DNA of 64,000 nt, taken from NCBI RefSeq assembly GCF_900455735.1, contig NZ_UAUI01000022.1:620001-684000 (forward strand). The letters run 5' to 3'. Under the pieces are notes generated by a model. The model made no database searches. It had not been told where the DNA came from and was given only the letters and a program-made list of their open reading frames with translations. Positions 36,801 to 41,986 of the stretch are shown here, in pieces (positions within the stretch are counted from its first letter, which is position 1; each line of letters begins with the position of its first letter). The position numbers were made by a program, and so were the translations under genes. Origin of the DNA: Rhodococcus wratislaviensis. GTDB taxonomy: Bacteria > Actinomycetota > Actinomycetes > Mycobacteriales > Mycobacteriaceae.

Positions 36801-38538
36801 GAACGAGCGCGGCCCCGGCGTCGGCGAGGACCGACATCCGGCGGTCCGCCGGCCACGACGGGTCGAGGGGCACGAACGCCCCACCCGAGCACATGACGGC
36901 GAGCAGTCCGATCACCATCTCCGCGGAACGCGGGAGACCGACCGCCACAACTGTTTCCGCCTCGACCCCGCGGGCGCGCAGGTGATGGGACAGCTGCGCC
37001 ACGTGTTCCCCGAGTTCCCGGTAGGTGAGCCGGGTGTCGCCGGCGATCACGGCCTCGGCATCCGGTGTCCGCGACACCTGAGCGTGGAACAGGTCGGGAA
37101 CCGTCACCGATTCCTGCGGGGACGCGGTGTCGTTGAACTCCACCAGCAACTGCGTGCGCTCGGCCTCCGTCATCGGATCGAGCGACGCGATGGGCTGCGA
37201 CGGGTCGGCGACGAACTGCCCGACGAAGTGCTCGAGCCCGCGGCGATGCTCCTCGAGCTCGGCGCCGAGACCGGCCGGCGCCCGGAGATCGATCTGGATG
37301 GGCTCCGCATCCTGCCCACCGCGGATGGAGAAATCGAGGTCGCGGACCGGTCCGGTGGCCGAACCCCGCACCCACGCCGGGAAACCGCCGAACGTCAGCG
37401 AGTGCTCGAACATCATGGAATTGATTCCGGGACCGAAGATCTGACGGTCCGGATCGATCGCTCGCAGGTCGCGGGCGAGGTCCTCGCCGCGGTAGCGGCC
37501 GTGCCGCAGCACCGAGATCAGCGTCGTGTCGATGCGGGTGGCGAGCTCACCGACGGTCATCTCGGGATCCACCTGCACCCGGAGCGGCAGGATCGTCGAG
37601 CACATTCCAGGGATGCGGCGCAGTTCGCGTCCGACCCGGGCCGTCATCGGCAGCGACAACGTGAGGTCGCGGCGGCCGGTGAACCGGTGGATGTACGCCA
37701 CGACCGCGGCGAGCGGCAGCCGGGTGCGCCTGATCCCGGCGTCGGAGGCGAAGGTGTAGATCGCGTCGGCGTCGTCGCCGTCGATCTCGACGAGGGCGGA
37801 GATCGGCGACCCGGAGTGGTCGACGACCTGCGGGAGCAGCCGAGGCGGCTCCGGCGCGTCGATCACCTGCTGGATCCAGAAGTCGCGGTCGGACTCGAAG
37901 CGCGTCGACGCACGGTAGTCGCGGTCGGACGCCACGATCGTGTCGAGGGGCCACGGCGCCGTCGACGTCTCGAGTTCCGGGTGCTCGTATCGATCGACGA
38001 CATCGGCCACCAGCAGGGTGATGCCGTATCCGTCGATGATGCTGTGGTGGTAGCGCTGGTACCAGATCACCGACTCGTCGCCGGTACGCAGCAGGGCGTG
38101 CCGGAACAGCGGTTCGTCGCCCTCGATGTCGACGACGATCTCCATGTCGCGGTCCATCCACGCGCGCGCACTCGCTTCGGGATCCTCGTCGCCGCGCAGG
38201 TCCACGACAGCGAGGGTCCACTCGCCCGCGGCCGTCGGCACCTGCAGCAGTTCGTTGTCGGCGCCTCGCTCGAAACGCACATGCAGGGCTTCGGCCCGTT
38301 CGACGGTCTTACGAATCGCGGTGGCGGTGCGGTCCAGGTCGATCCGGCCCGCGACCTCGACGACGAGCGAGAGGTTGTAGACCGGGCTGCCCGGATTCAA
38401 CTGCTGTCCGACCCACACCTCGGACTGCGCGGCCGTCACCGGCAACGCGACAGGCGTCGAACCGACGCGAGCAGGGGAAGAAATGCCCTCAGCCGAAGAG
38501 CGCTGTGGGCGAGCAGCCGCCGAGTGGTCCGGAGACAT
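21814..38538 (-). CDS. tetramodular nonribosomal peptide synthetase (hydroxamate siderophore)
   Basis: A 5574-residue NRPS in one ORF. Domains by approximate residue: C1 25-470 (HHSIIDG), A1 485-990, T1 ~1016 (GGDS), E1 1080-1510 (HHLVVDGVSW). Module 2: C2 1525-1960 (HHIVADGWS), A2 1975-2480, T2 ~2521, E2 2575-3020 (HHLVIDGVSW). Module 3: C3 3035-3480 (QFLLWDGWS, catalytic His absent), A3 3500-4010, T3 ~4044 (GGHS). Module 4: C4 4090-4530 (HHIATDEWS), A4 4550-5060, T4 ~5099 (GGNS). C5 5145-5574 (HYIAVDEWS). No thioesterase. Ten-residue specificity codes aligned by eye to GrsA: A1 DINYWGGIGK (N5-acyl-N5-hydroxyornithine), A2 DVLHSSLVDK (Ser-like), A3 DMENLGLINK (N5-hydroxyornithine), A4 DVFILGAVNK (probably acyl-hydroxyornithine). 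The order of E domains and the terminal C match erythrochelin synthetase, whose last domain closes a diketopiperazine. With a formyltransferase in the cluster, a foroxymithine-like product fits best. C1 may acylate the first alpha-amine. An in-frame palindrome lies in A3. An iron box precedes the gene. Confidence 0.95.
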   Translation of the reverse strand: MSPDHSAAARPQRSSAEGISSPARVGSTPVALPVTAAQSEVWVGQQLNPGSPVYNLSLVVEVAGRIDLDRTATAIRKTVERAEALHVRFERGADNELLQVPTAAGEWTLAVVDLRGDEDPEASARAWMDRDMEIVVDIEGDEPLFRHALLRTGDESVIWYQRYHHSIIDGYGITLLVADVVDRYEHPELETSTAPWPLDTIVASDRDYRASTRFESDRDFWIQQVIDAPEPPRLLPQVVDHSGSPISALVEIDGDDADAIYTFASDAGIRRTRLPLAAVVAYIHRFTGRRDLTLSLPMTARVGRELRRIPGMCSTILPLRVQVDPEMTVGELATRIDTTLISVLRHGRYRGEDLARDLRAIDPDRQIFGPGINSMMFEHSLTFGGFPAWVRGSATGPVRDLDFSIRGGQDAEPIQIDLRAPAGLGAELEEHRRGLEHFVGQFVADPSQPIASLDPMTEAERTQLLVEFNDTASPQESVTVPDLFHAQVSRTPDAEAVIAGDTRLTYRELGEHVAQLSHHLRARGVEAETVVAVGLPRSAEMVIGLLAVMCSGGAFVPLDPSWPADRRMSVLADAGAALVLTGPGGVADAGERAVPVDLAAWAYAEQSTEPPAVTVQGSRLAYVIFTSGSTGRPKGAMIRHEAVCARLLWQRDEILSFGPADASLFKAPLSFDISVNEILLPLVAGGRLVVAEPGGERDPQYLLDLIAGESVTFVYLVSSMLDVLLDLARGTDRLAALKHVWCGGEVLTPRLFERFRSQLAITLYHGYGPAEATIGVSHVIYRKDAARIATSIGRPNPNTQLYVLDEHLNPVPLGTGGELYAGGFLLGRGYVDAPGLTASRFVANPFANDGSRLYRTGDLARWAADGSLDFLGRADNQVKIRGMRLELEDVEAGIVSHPAVRHSAVVVRETPSGAQYLAAYVVAKQDSVPDVAELRVWASSKLPEYMVPSAFVVLDRFPLTPNGKLDRRALPEPDLGAAGENVAPRTAAEETLCALMAGVLGVEAVGVTDDFFALGGDSIVAIQLVNHARREGLSISPREIFQLRTAEALARVQDGRTGAAVDSDDVAVGDVRSTPILARTAERGGEIAAFHQSVLVQTPAAFDGHAAKAALATVLERHDALRATLVRGDRWTLSVPEPSPAAVDGILRVVELDGSAQQLDIETRAAIGRLDPDAGTMVQAVLFSAAEGPGRLLLIGHHLVVDGVSWRIILEDLARAGTAVAAGGVPELAPVGTSLRRWSELLDEQTRSGAFDHELSFWADAATTEDPLLGSRALDPALDLAGDAETLTVTLPPEFTRPLLSTVPAAFHGHVNDALLTGVAVALQRWRDGGPGPVLLDLEGHGREEDLVRRSDGPALDLSRTVGWFTTVYPVVLDPGAAVGETGLADALKAVKDQLRRILGSGFGYGALRYLGVPQPALAHTPTPQVLFNYLGRVTSAEGVDWLPRAMGGADDPRMPLGHALAFDVIAEDGADGPVLRTTLTWAPGVLDRDAVVALADEWTAVLRVLAGVDRLGVHTPSDFPLVSLTQPDVDALAGAVDVLPLTPLQEGIYFQSAFEDTGTDPYVVQQAIELTGPVDAAALHRGLQAVVDRHAALRVGVRAVSDGRVVQVVGDNVQVPMEVLDLTGVADPEQRVEQVLAADRARGFDFGRGPLLRYTLTRLESRKFLLLQSIHHIVADGWSVPVMLRELMALYSVEGQPLALPTPTPYRSYLEWLGARDRQASLAVWREALADAPEPVELPKPSSKGEPGIRSVRVTLPSNDTVALSAVGRARGLTLSTLVHGTWGLVLGRLTGREDVVFGSTVSGRGGDLPGIETMVGLFINTVPTRLRFRPTDTVAEALARWQHEQATLLDHQYLGLPEVRREAGLQNLFETLVVFENYPLGDGAVADPTGAVQVTGIRFDEHPPYPMTLIVVPGDALTLELKYDAARIDAATATRFAESTVAYLAELTRDVDQNVSSVALTSREPIDAALRDVEVEFPETTVTALLEEQAERTPDAVAVVFEDEHLTYAELHARANRLARLLADRGVAPESKVAVALPRSLDLMVALLAVGKAGGAYVPLDTGYPADRLAYMLEDAEPVCVLTDGTVPFAGSGVPQVRVSDADRFSPEPLTGVALAPQHPAYVIYTSGSTGRPKGVVVPHAGIVNRLLWVQRFRPITPSDNIFQKTPSSFDVSVLEFFGPLLAGATLVLARPDGHKDPAYLADVIIRQSITRVHFVPSMLEVFLAEPAAARCTGLRIISCSGEALPVASARRVADILPGVELDNLYGPTEASVDVSYAASVQGIDASAPSVPIGLPTSNTGLYVLDRYLQPVPAGAAGELYLSGPQLARGYLGRPGLSAERFVADPFSRTGSRMYRTGDVARVDADGAVEYLGRIDDQVKLRGFRIELGEIEAQMAACPGVRQAAAVVRSDRPGQQQLVGYIVGDADVDDVRARLTAALPEFMVPVAFVTVAEFPLGPSGKLDRKALPAPDFSAHTSPGQATSAPAVDSGPAAVLAGHYAEVLGLGAVGVDDDFFALGGDSILAIRLVNLARREGITVTPRQIFEQRTPAALARLVAATVVAPAARVEESGTGNLSPLPVVHRLSEWSGGKNRFNQAVLLHTPAGTSATVLTAALHSVIGHHDGLRQKLTRHAPGVWSLEITESADLELRRVDVTGLDAVALRETVAAESDAATDRLDPDDGTMLSAVWFDAGPQELGRLLLVAHHLVIDGVSWRTLIEDLAMAWVAADSGQDAALDPVPTSLRGFARIVTEQAQDPARLAELDHWVRVTEPGADLVPGTDGHAVVSSGARRTVLLDPQLTTALLTRVPAVAGADVTDVLLAALRLSADRWLAGRGRENDLLVDLERHGREELAEGVDLSRTVGWITNVTPVRLRSRTGALETLKDVKEQLRGARDGGIGYGMLRYVNARTAGLLAARAESQVLFNYLGRMPHAVPGAWTPAVESDSLATDPDADLGGPYRLVINALCEESERGTELQAVFAWSEADLSEADVLALSDGWVAALRELADAAGEHDGPAMLTPSDLPLVTLTQEEIDRIVEASPSGVDAVLPLSPLQEGLYFQAGFDSGADIYTAQFSLDFAHRLDTDRLAAALRTLQRRNPTLRAGFVSAGLPAPVQFFGAGLDVPIAEFDLRELDEPERASYAEQLTAQDRLTPFDLTSPPLWRAMVLRLDDAHDRLVINRQFLLWDGWSNGLVVSQLLALYESGGDDSGFAAPEGSFEDYLRWLATRDADAAQSAWTDALGGLDEPTLLAATVSGEPQPPQRRDAVLSEELSERLRAGARGAGVTFNAVLNAALAVVLGIETGRRDLVFGTTVAGRPPEVPGIDAVAGMFLNTVPVRTTLRADETVTDLLRRIQSERLALTPYDYLGLASIQRVSEHRQLFDVLYVLQNFVDEKQVSALNAAHDISGGDSIDHTHYPVTVVVTPGASVKVKFEFHPEKISESRVERMLSRYLTVLEEWSTDLSGVVGAIAGAATPVPVEPKVLPDATIADLFADAARGRPEETALVFGDRTVSYAELDADVNRMARLLLGHGAGPERIVALALPRSVEMVVALFAVLRTGSAYLPLELDHPAERLVAMLDDASPTVLVTTSDVAGTLAAAAVDTLAVDTLDFGAVASGPLSGAELGGFAPGMPGRLDHPAYVIYTSGSTGKPKGVVTPYRGLTNMQFNHREAIFEPVVTAAGGRRLRIAHTVSFAFDMSWEELLWLVEGHEVHICDENLRRDAEALVAYCDTHAIDVVNVTPTYAQHLIEEGLLDDGPGRHRPPLVLLGGEAVSDSVWNRLRDTDGTCGYNLYGPTEYTINTLGAGTADSETPTVGTPIWNTSAYVLDPWLRPVPDGVPGELYISGVGLARGYLDRFVLTAERFVADPFQEAVRMYRTGDLVRRRGDGNLDFLGRTDDQVKIRGHRVELGEIASALEALDDVRQAAVVVDSGPGGFKRLVGYAVPVSTCQPRDVNKYSRALRATLPDYMVPAAVIEVDSLPMTVNGKLDVKALPSADDALGRSGGARTEPRTDTERVLSALFGEILGVPAPGVDDDFFDLGGHSLLATRLISRARAALDTDLTMRDLFEAPTVAELAARIGDDTGSTRPVLVARPRPEHLPLSAAQQRLWLLQQMEGSSAAYNFPIVLRLHGALDPGLFEGALTDVVSRHESLRTVFGEHDGEPVQVILDDARPDVAVMDGTETDLVRLVTETVGRPFDLTTEIPVRASLIRVADQQVLAIVLHHIATDEWSDRPFLRDLMTAYTARAQGSAPAWEPLDVQYADYTLWQRDVLGDPQDPSSLVSRQLDYWAKTLDGAPEELVLPTDRTRPARPSFAGGAIETTLDAATTRALRSLARTSGTSMFMVLHAASAALLHRLGAGDDLPIGAPVAGRSEQGLDDLVGFFVNTVVLRTDVSGNPTFDQLLARVRDTDLAAFSHADVPFETVVEKVNPARTLARNPLFQVMVGYHSRTSDSALAPGSALTPVAFEERTAKFDLVFNFTEYLDDDRVELRLEYGSDLFDRATAEDIARRQVVVLDALASDSGRAVGDLDVFLGEERELVVCGFNDTSQPVAEETFSEAFARHVAATPDAVAVVDADGAVTYAELSVRADRIAALLHRRGVSVEDVVGLAVPRSAQMVATVLGVLKLGAAYLPLDLTHPSDRISYMLADSAARVLVTTVGESPRIADVDGLARVLLDDESVVTELETGPALQVPQPPQGLDHAAYVIYTSGSTGKPKGAILTHDGIPSLVATAEQRMKLVPGSVVMQFASIGFDVAVFELSMALCTGSRLVIVPDESRVAGPELTDFMAAHDVTHAIIPPSLLAALPSGCDVPEGCTVLVGTETVPPELIGRWAERLNLLAAYGLTEATVNNTLWQAQPGWNSAVPIGIPDPNEQAYVLDDRLQPVPPGVAGELYIAGRGLARGYLGRPDLTSARFVPSPFGEAGTRMYRTGDRARWRADGNIDFLGRVDDQVKIRGFRIELGEIIAALGSHPAVKQSAVVADRTGDIVRLVGYVTPADGHGAGRIDPQAVRDHAATRLPDYMVPTLVVVLDGDLPLTPNGKLDRKALPLPDWSALTGDGTPQTPEQKEIAAVFADILHLPSVGIHDNFFDLGGNSMASMRLVGRIRGRFAVDIGIRDVFDNSTVAELAAIVAGASSTGRPVLTAADPRPEALPLSGPQRRFWKQFRAAGAESRASHALSLQLRDTVDPEILAQALDDVTSRHEPLRTVYVEAGDTVVAQEAMRPALELVDVGDGDVHRTVFELAQEPVDLTEHEPLRVHLVTGADGTQALLLAMHYIAVDEWSVVPLLGDLMGAYAARSHGEEPAWEPLPVGYADYVVWSQALVGDPEDPDSRRSRQLDYWRETLDGMPSRLALPAPAVRGPRTAEIVPVEIDADLHSAVEKFASDTGTSLFMVLQAALATVLTRHGAGTDIPLGSLVAGRTEEALDALVGCFFNIVLLRTDTSGDPDPVELLRRIRTANLDALDNQDVAFADVVEAVGETPVLRPQIMLVHHEQARLGHLDALGGVMPVPVGVPDSDLTLSFYEPIGDGPVHAYFSFSSDVLDAEKVRGWASELSSLVTAWAEGSR
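26649..26694. repeat. 46-bp palindromic element inside the NRPS coding sequence
   Basis: Arms CCCGTGAGTACTTGT and ACAAGTACTCACGGG are perfect complements over 15 bp. Pairing extends through one wobble and AAC/GTT around an 8-nt loop. It reads through in frame near the end of A3 and encodes the odd peptide VSTCQPRDVNKYS just before RALRATLPDYMVP. It looks like an inserted or captured REP/MITE-like palindrome rather than ordinary NRPS sequence. Confidence 0.8.
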
Positions 38539-38595
38539 GGGGTGATCCGATCGTCCGTCGAGAGCGCCCGTCCAACGACGGGCACCCGAAGGAGT

Positions 38596-38614
38596 TTAGG
38601 TTAGGCTACCCACC
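38596..38614 (+). promoter_or_regulatory. IdeR-type iron box before the NRPS gene
   Basis: TTAGGTTAGGCTACCCACC matches the 19-bp iron-box consensus at about 15 positions, the best of the four sites here. It lies 57 nt upstream of the NRPS ATG. The remaining 38615-38829 stretch holds no gene I can support. Confidence 0.85.
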
Positions 38615-38829
38615 AGCAACAAGCCGGTTGCCAGCAACTTCACAGGTGCCGGGTATCACAGCCGTAATTCGAGTTCAATCTCCACGATCGCGTGTCCCCC
38701 GCACCGCCGACGGCATTCACCGCACCAAAACGGTCCCGACGTCGCGTTTGACCGCGTAAACATACCGTGCATCCGCGGCGTCGGCACACGACCGGCGGCG
38801 TCGACCTCCCGGGGCAGCCGCCCAGCAAC

Positions 38830-40029
38830 CTAGTGGTGCCAGACCGCGGTGTTCCCGCCGCGACGCTTGGCGGCGTACAGCGCGGTGTCCGCGTGGTGGA
38901 GCAGTTCGTCGACCGTGCGAGCCGACGTACTGCGCGCCATCCCCACGCTGATCGTCACGACGAGGAGTTCGTCGCCGACGTCGATCGGCGTCGTGATCGA
39001 CGCGAGCATCCGGGTCACCACGTCGTCGACGTCGTATTCGTCGACGTCGGGGAGGATGGCGACGAACTCGTCGCCACCGAGCCTGCCGACCGCGGACGGC
39101 GCGCGCATCGCGTGGCGCAAATGCGCGGACACCCCCTGCAGGATGCGATCTCCGACGTGATGCCCCCGGGTGTCGTTGACATCCTTGAAGCCGTCGACGT
39201 CGAGGAACAACGCGACCGCAGGCCCCGCACCGGGCTCGAACAGGCGCTGCAGGTGCTCCGTGATGGCGGCGCGATTGAGCAGTCCGGTGAGACTGTCGTG
39301 CGTGGCCTCGTGCAGGAGAAGAGCGTGCGCCTCGTCCGCCTGTTGCTGAGCGGTGACTTCCGCGGTGACGTCCCGGAAATGCACGACCAGCGCGCCGGAA
39401 TCGGCTGCGGCGGTCACCTCGATCGTCATCCCCGGCGAATACAGCGAGTCCACCCGGGTCCGCTGCTCGCGGCCGGTGGCGAGCACCTTGCGGCACAGTG
39501 CGTCGAAGTAGCTGCCCTGCGTTTCGGGAAGAACCTCGGTGACGACACGGCCGAGCAGTTCGTCCCGCGACCGCCGCACGTGCCGCAGGCAGCCGGAGTT
39601 GACGTAGATGATCCGCAGGTCCTCGTCGAGCGCCATGAACCCCAGGCCCACTCGATCGAGCAACGACGCGAGCTGCGCGTCCCGGCCGGCCACGTGTCCC
39701 AGTTCGATGACCACCCCCGTCAGCTCGACAGGGGCACCGGACGCATCGGTGGTGACGTCGATGCTGCGGGTGAGGATGTATCGGGTCGACCGATCTGCCA
39801 GCACGATGCGGAACACGCATTCCGCGCCCACGGACCCGGCGGTGTCACCGAACATGCGACGCACCGCGCCGATGTCTTCGGAATGGACACGCTGACGCCA
39901 TAATTCGAGCGGTGGCCGGGAACCGTCGTCCCCGAAGATGGCGGCGGCCTTCTCATCCCACCACAACGTCCCGTTCACGATGTCGTACCGGACGATGCCC
40001 ACCCCGAGGCGCGGAATACCCAACGCCAT
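38830..40029 (-). CDS. PAS-PAS-GGDEF diguanylate cyclase
   Basis: A 399-residue soluble protein. Two PAS-like domains (about 5-110 and 120-225; FMALDEDLRIIYVNSGCLRH) are followed by a linker helix and a GGDEF domain (about 240-398) with HDSLTGLLNR, FLDVDGFKDVND and an intact active site RLGGDEF (GGDEF at 318-322). An RxxD inhibitory site is not visible at the usual position. It should make cyclic di-GMP in response to a PAS-bound signal. It lies 46 nt downstream of the iron-box-controlled hydrolase gene and may share its transcript. No TM helices. Confidence 0.9.
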   Translation of the reverse strand: MALGIPRLGVGIVRYDIVNGTLWWDEKAAAIFGDDGSRPPLELWRQRVHSEDIGAVRRMFGDTAGSVGAECVFRIVLADRSTRYILTRSIDVTTDASGAPVELTGVVIELGHVAGRDAQLASLLDRVGLGFMALDEDLRIIYVNSGCLRHVRRSRDELLGRVVTEVLPETQGSYFDALCRKVLATGREQRTRVDSLYSPGMTIEVTAAADSGALVVHFRDVTAEVTAQQQADEAHALLLHEATHDSLTGLLNRAAITEHLQRLFEPGAGPAVALFLDVDGFKDVNDTRGHHVGDRILQGVSAHLRHAMRAPSAVGRLGGDEFVAILPDVDEYDVDDVVTRMLASITTPIDVGDELLVVTISVGMARSTSARTVDELLHHADTALYAAKRRGGNTAVWHH

Positions 40030-40075
40030 CAGAACCTCGCCGTCACCGTGATCGCCCCCAGCCGCTCGGAAACTG

Positions 40076-40879
40076 TCAGTTGGCGAGGAACTCGAGCAGC
40101 ACCTTGTTCACCACTTCGGGCTGTTCGAGGTAGCCGTAGTGCCCGACGTCGGGGATCTCGTAGTACCGAGCCGACGGGATCGCCTCGGCCACCTCACGCG
40201 AGAGATACGGCGGGATCATCCGGTCGTCGGCGAAACCGACGGACAGGCACGGTGTCGTGATCGCCCGGTAGGCCTGCCTGCGATCGAAGCTGCGGTCCAT
40301 CTCCATCTGCGCGCGCACGCCGTTCGACGTCCGGCCGCCGCTGAACTCGAACAGGTCGAGCCAGTCGCGGGCCGTGTGCGGGTCGACGAGCGATGCGGGC
40401 GACAGATTCATCACGGCAGTCACCGCGGCCCGGTACTTGGCCGGGAGTTCGACACCGCTGTCGTGCAGGGCGCGCTCACCCTCGGTGAGGGTCTGCTGGA
40501 AGTAGTCCATGCGGGCGTGACCGGCGAGGAAGGCCGCCTTGTGCACGAGATCGGGGCGGGTCAGGGCCAGTTCCTGCGCGACGCGGGCACCCATCGAGGT
40601 GCCGACGACACGGGCCGGGCCACCGCCGAGATGCTCGATCAGGCCCGCGGTGTCGGCGACGAGGTCGTCCATGGTGATCCCGTCGACGCTCTCACCGGAC
40701 GGTGCGATGCCACGGTTGTCGAACGTGCAGACGCGGTAACCGGCGTCGATGAGCGCAGGGGTCTGATGCAGATCCCACACCCGTCCCGGACTTCCGGTTC
40801 CCATGATGAGCACCACTAAATCGCCGGATCCCTTGACCTGGTAATTCAGGGGGATCCCATTGATCGTGGCGATCGTCAT
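40076..40879 (-). CDS. alpha/beta hydrolase of the siderophore locus
   Basis: A 267-residue alpha/beta hydrolase. It has an oxyanion region at LIMGTGSPGRVW, a nucleophile elbow GTSMGARVAQELA, an acid in FADDRMIPP, and the catalytic His in DVGHYGYLEQPE. GGAAGGCAAG precedes the ATG. It is divergent from the formyltransferase gene with an iron box between, so it is probably iron-repressed. Possible roles: trans-acting release or editing of the synthetase product (the NRPS has no thioesterase), or hydrolysis of the ferri-siderophore after uptake. Sequence does not decide. Confidence 0.88.
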   Translation of the reverse strand: MTIATINGIPLNYQVKGSGDLVVLIMGTGSPGRVWDLHQTPALIDAGYRVCTFDNRGIAPSGESVDGITMDDLVADTAGLIEHLGGGPARVVGTSMGARVAQELALTRPDLVHKAAFLAGHARMDYFQQTLTEGERALHDSGVELPAKYRAAVTAVMNLSPASLVDPHTARDWLDLFEFSGGRTSNGVRAQMEMDRSFDRRQAYRAITTPCLSVGFADDRMIPPYLSREVAEAIPSARYYEIPDVGHYGYLEQPEVVNKVLLEFLAN

Positions 40880-40915
40880 CTTGCCTTCCTTCCATGGCCG
40901 GTCTCACCGAAATAG

Positions 40916-40934
40916 ATTGGATAGCCTAAGCTGG
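40916..40934. promoter_or_regulatory. IdeR-type iron box between hydrolase and formyltransferase genes
   Basis: ATTGGATAGCCTAAGCTGG matches the reverse-complement iron box TTAGGTTAGCCTAACCTAA at 13 of 19 positions, with TAGCCTAA intact. It lies 37 nt from the hydrolase start and 55 nt from the formyltransferase start and could govern both. Confidence 0.7.
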
Positions 40935-40989
40935 CTTCGCTGCCGCTCGCATGCGGCGCTGACCGACAAGCTCGTCCAGGAGGACCGCG

Positions 40990-41925
40990 TTGAGAGTCGC
41001 CACACTCGGATATCAAACCTGGGGTCACCGTACCCTGCAGGCCCTGCTCCAGTCCGACCATGAGGTCGTCCTCGCGATCACCCACCCCAAGAGTGACCAC
41101 GTCTACGAACAGATGTGGGCGGACTCCGTCGCCGACCTGGCCACCGAGCACGGGGTCCCCGTGCACATCGCCACCAAGCCCGACGAAAACTTCAAGGCCG
41201 CGCTGAAGCAGGCCGACCCCGACATCGTCGTCGCCAACAACTGGCGCACCTGGCTGCCACGGGACGTCTTCGACTCTCCCCGCTACGGCACCCTCAATAT
41301 TCACGACTCGCTCCTGCCCAAGTACACAGGATTCTCCCCGCTCATCTGGGCGCTCATCAACGGTGAAGAAGAAGTAGGCCTCACCGCGCACCTCATGGAC
41401 GAGGAACTCGACGCCGGCGACATCGTTTTGCAGAGGTCGACGCCCGTCGGACCGACGGACACCGTCACCGATCTGTTCCACCGCACCGTCGACATGATCG
41501 GCCCGATCACCCTCGACGCACTCGAGCTGATCGCGTCCGGTCGCACGGACTGGACGCCGCAGGACCGCTCGCAGGCCACGTTCTTCCACAAGCGTGCCCC
41601 CGAGGACAGCCTCATCGACTGGACGTGGCCCGCCGACGCCATCGAACGGCTCGTCCGCGCGCAGTCCGACCCGTACCCGAACGCCTTCACCCATTACAAG
41701 GGACAGCGTGTCCGGGTTCTGCAGGCCGCCGTATCCGAGGGAAATTACGGTGGCACGCCCGGGCGTGTCTTCATCCACGAAGGCGACGGAATGGTCATCG
41801 TCGCCGGACCCGACGCCCGCACGGGCCGGAACAAGGGCCTCAAGATCCAGCGCGTCCGGCTCGACGACGGCACCGAACTCGCCGGAACGGACTTCTTCCC
41901 CCACGGCGGCGGCTACCTCAGCTGA
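40990..41925 (+). CDS. rft: N5-hydroxyornithine formyltransferase
   Basis: A 311-residue member of the methionyl-tRNA/GAR formyltransferase superfamily, using N10-formyl-tetrahydrofolate. The catalytic region has VVANNWRTWLP, NIHDSLLPKYTGFSP (Asn-x-His) and the AHLMDEELDAGDIVLQR strand with the catalytic Asp. A C-terminal Fmt-like domain follows. Its place in a hydroxamate cluster, next to N5-hydroxylase and hydroxyornithine-specific A domains, points to formylation of N5-hydroxyornithine as by CchA and Rft. Start codon is TTG, set by GGAGG 7 nt before it. Confidence 0.9.
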   Translation: MRVATLGYQTWGHRTLQALLQSDHEVVLAITHPKSDHVYEQMWADSVADLATEHGVPVHIATKPDENFKAALKQADPDIVVANNWRTWLPRDVFDSPRYGTLNIHDSLLPKYTGFSPLIWALINGEEEVGLTAHLMDEELDAGDIVLQRSTPVGPTDTVTDLFHRTVDMIGPITLDALELIASGRTDWTPQDRSQATFFHKRAPEDSLIDWTWPADAIERLVRAQSDPYPNAFTHYKGQRVRVLQAAVSEGNYGGTPGRVFIHEGDGMVIVAGPDARTGRNKGLKIQRVRLDDGTELAGTDFFPHGGGYLS

Positions 41926-41930
41926 CGCCC

Positions 41931-41970
41931 GTGCGCCTTTTTGGTAGCGGGGGCTACCAGAAAGGCGCAC
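41931..41970. terminator. bidirectional terminator between formyltransferase and ABC genes
   Basis: GTGCGCCTTT-tt-GGTAGC and GCTACC-ag-AAAGGCGCAC form a long stem with one internal mismatch around a 4-nt loop. The T- and A-runs in the arms suit termination in both directions between the convergent genes. Confidence 0.8.
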
Positions 41971-41986
41971 GGGGCGGAACGCCCTG

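Noticed and set aside
21814..41925. Complete rhodochelin gene cluster
   Set aside because: No 2,3-dihydroxybenzoate genes and no Thr-specific module are present. At most the hydroxylase and formyltransferase are shared with that pathway.
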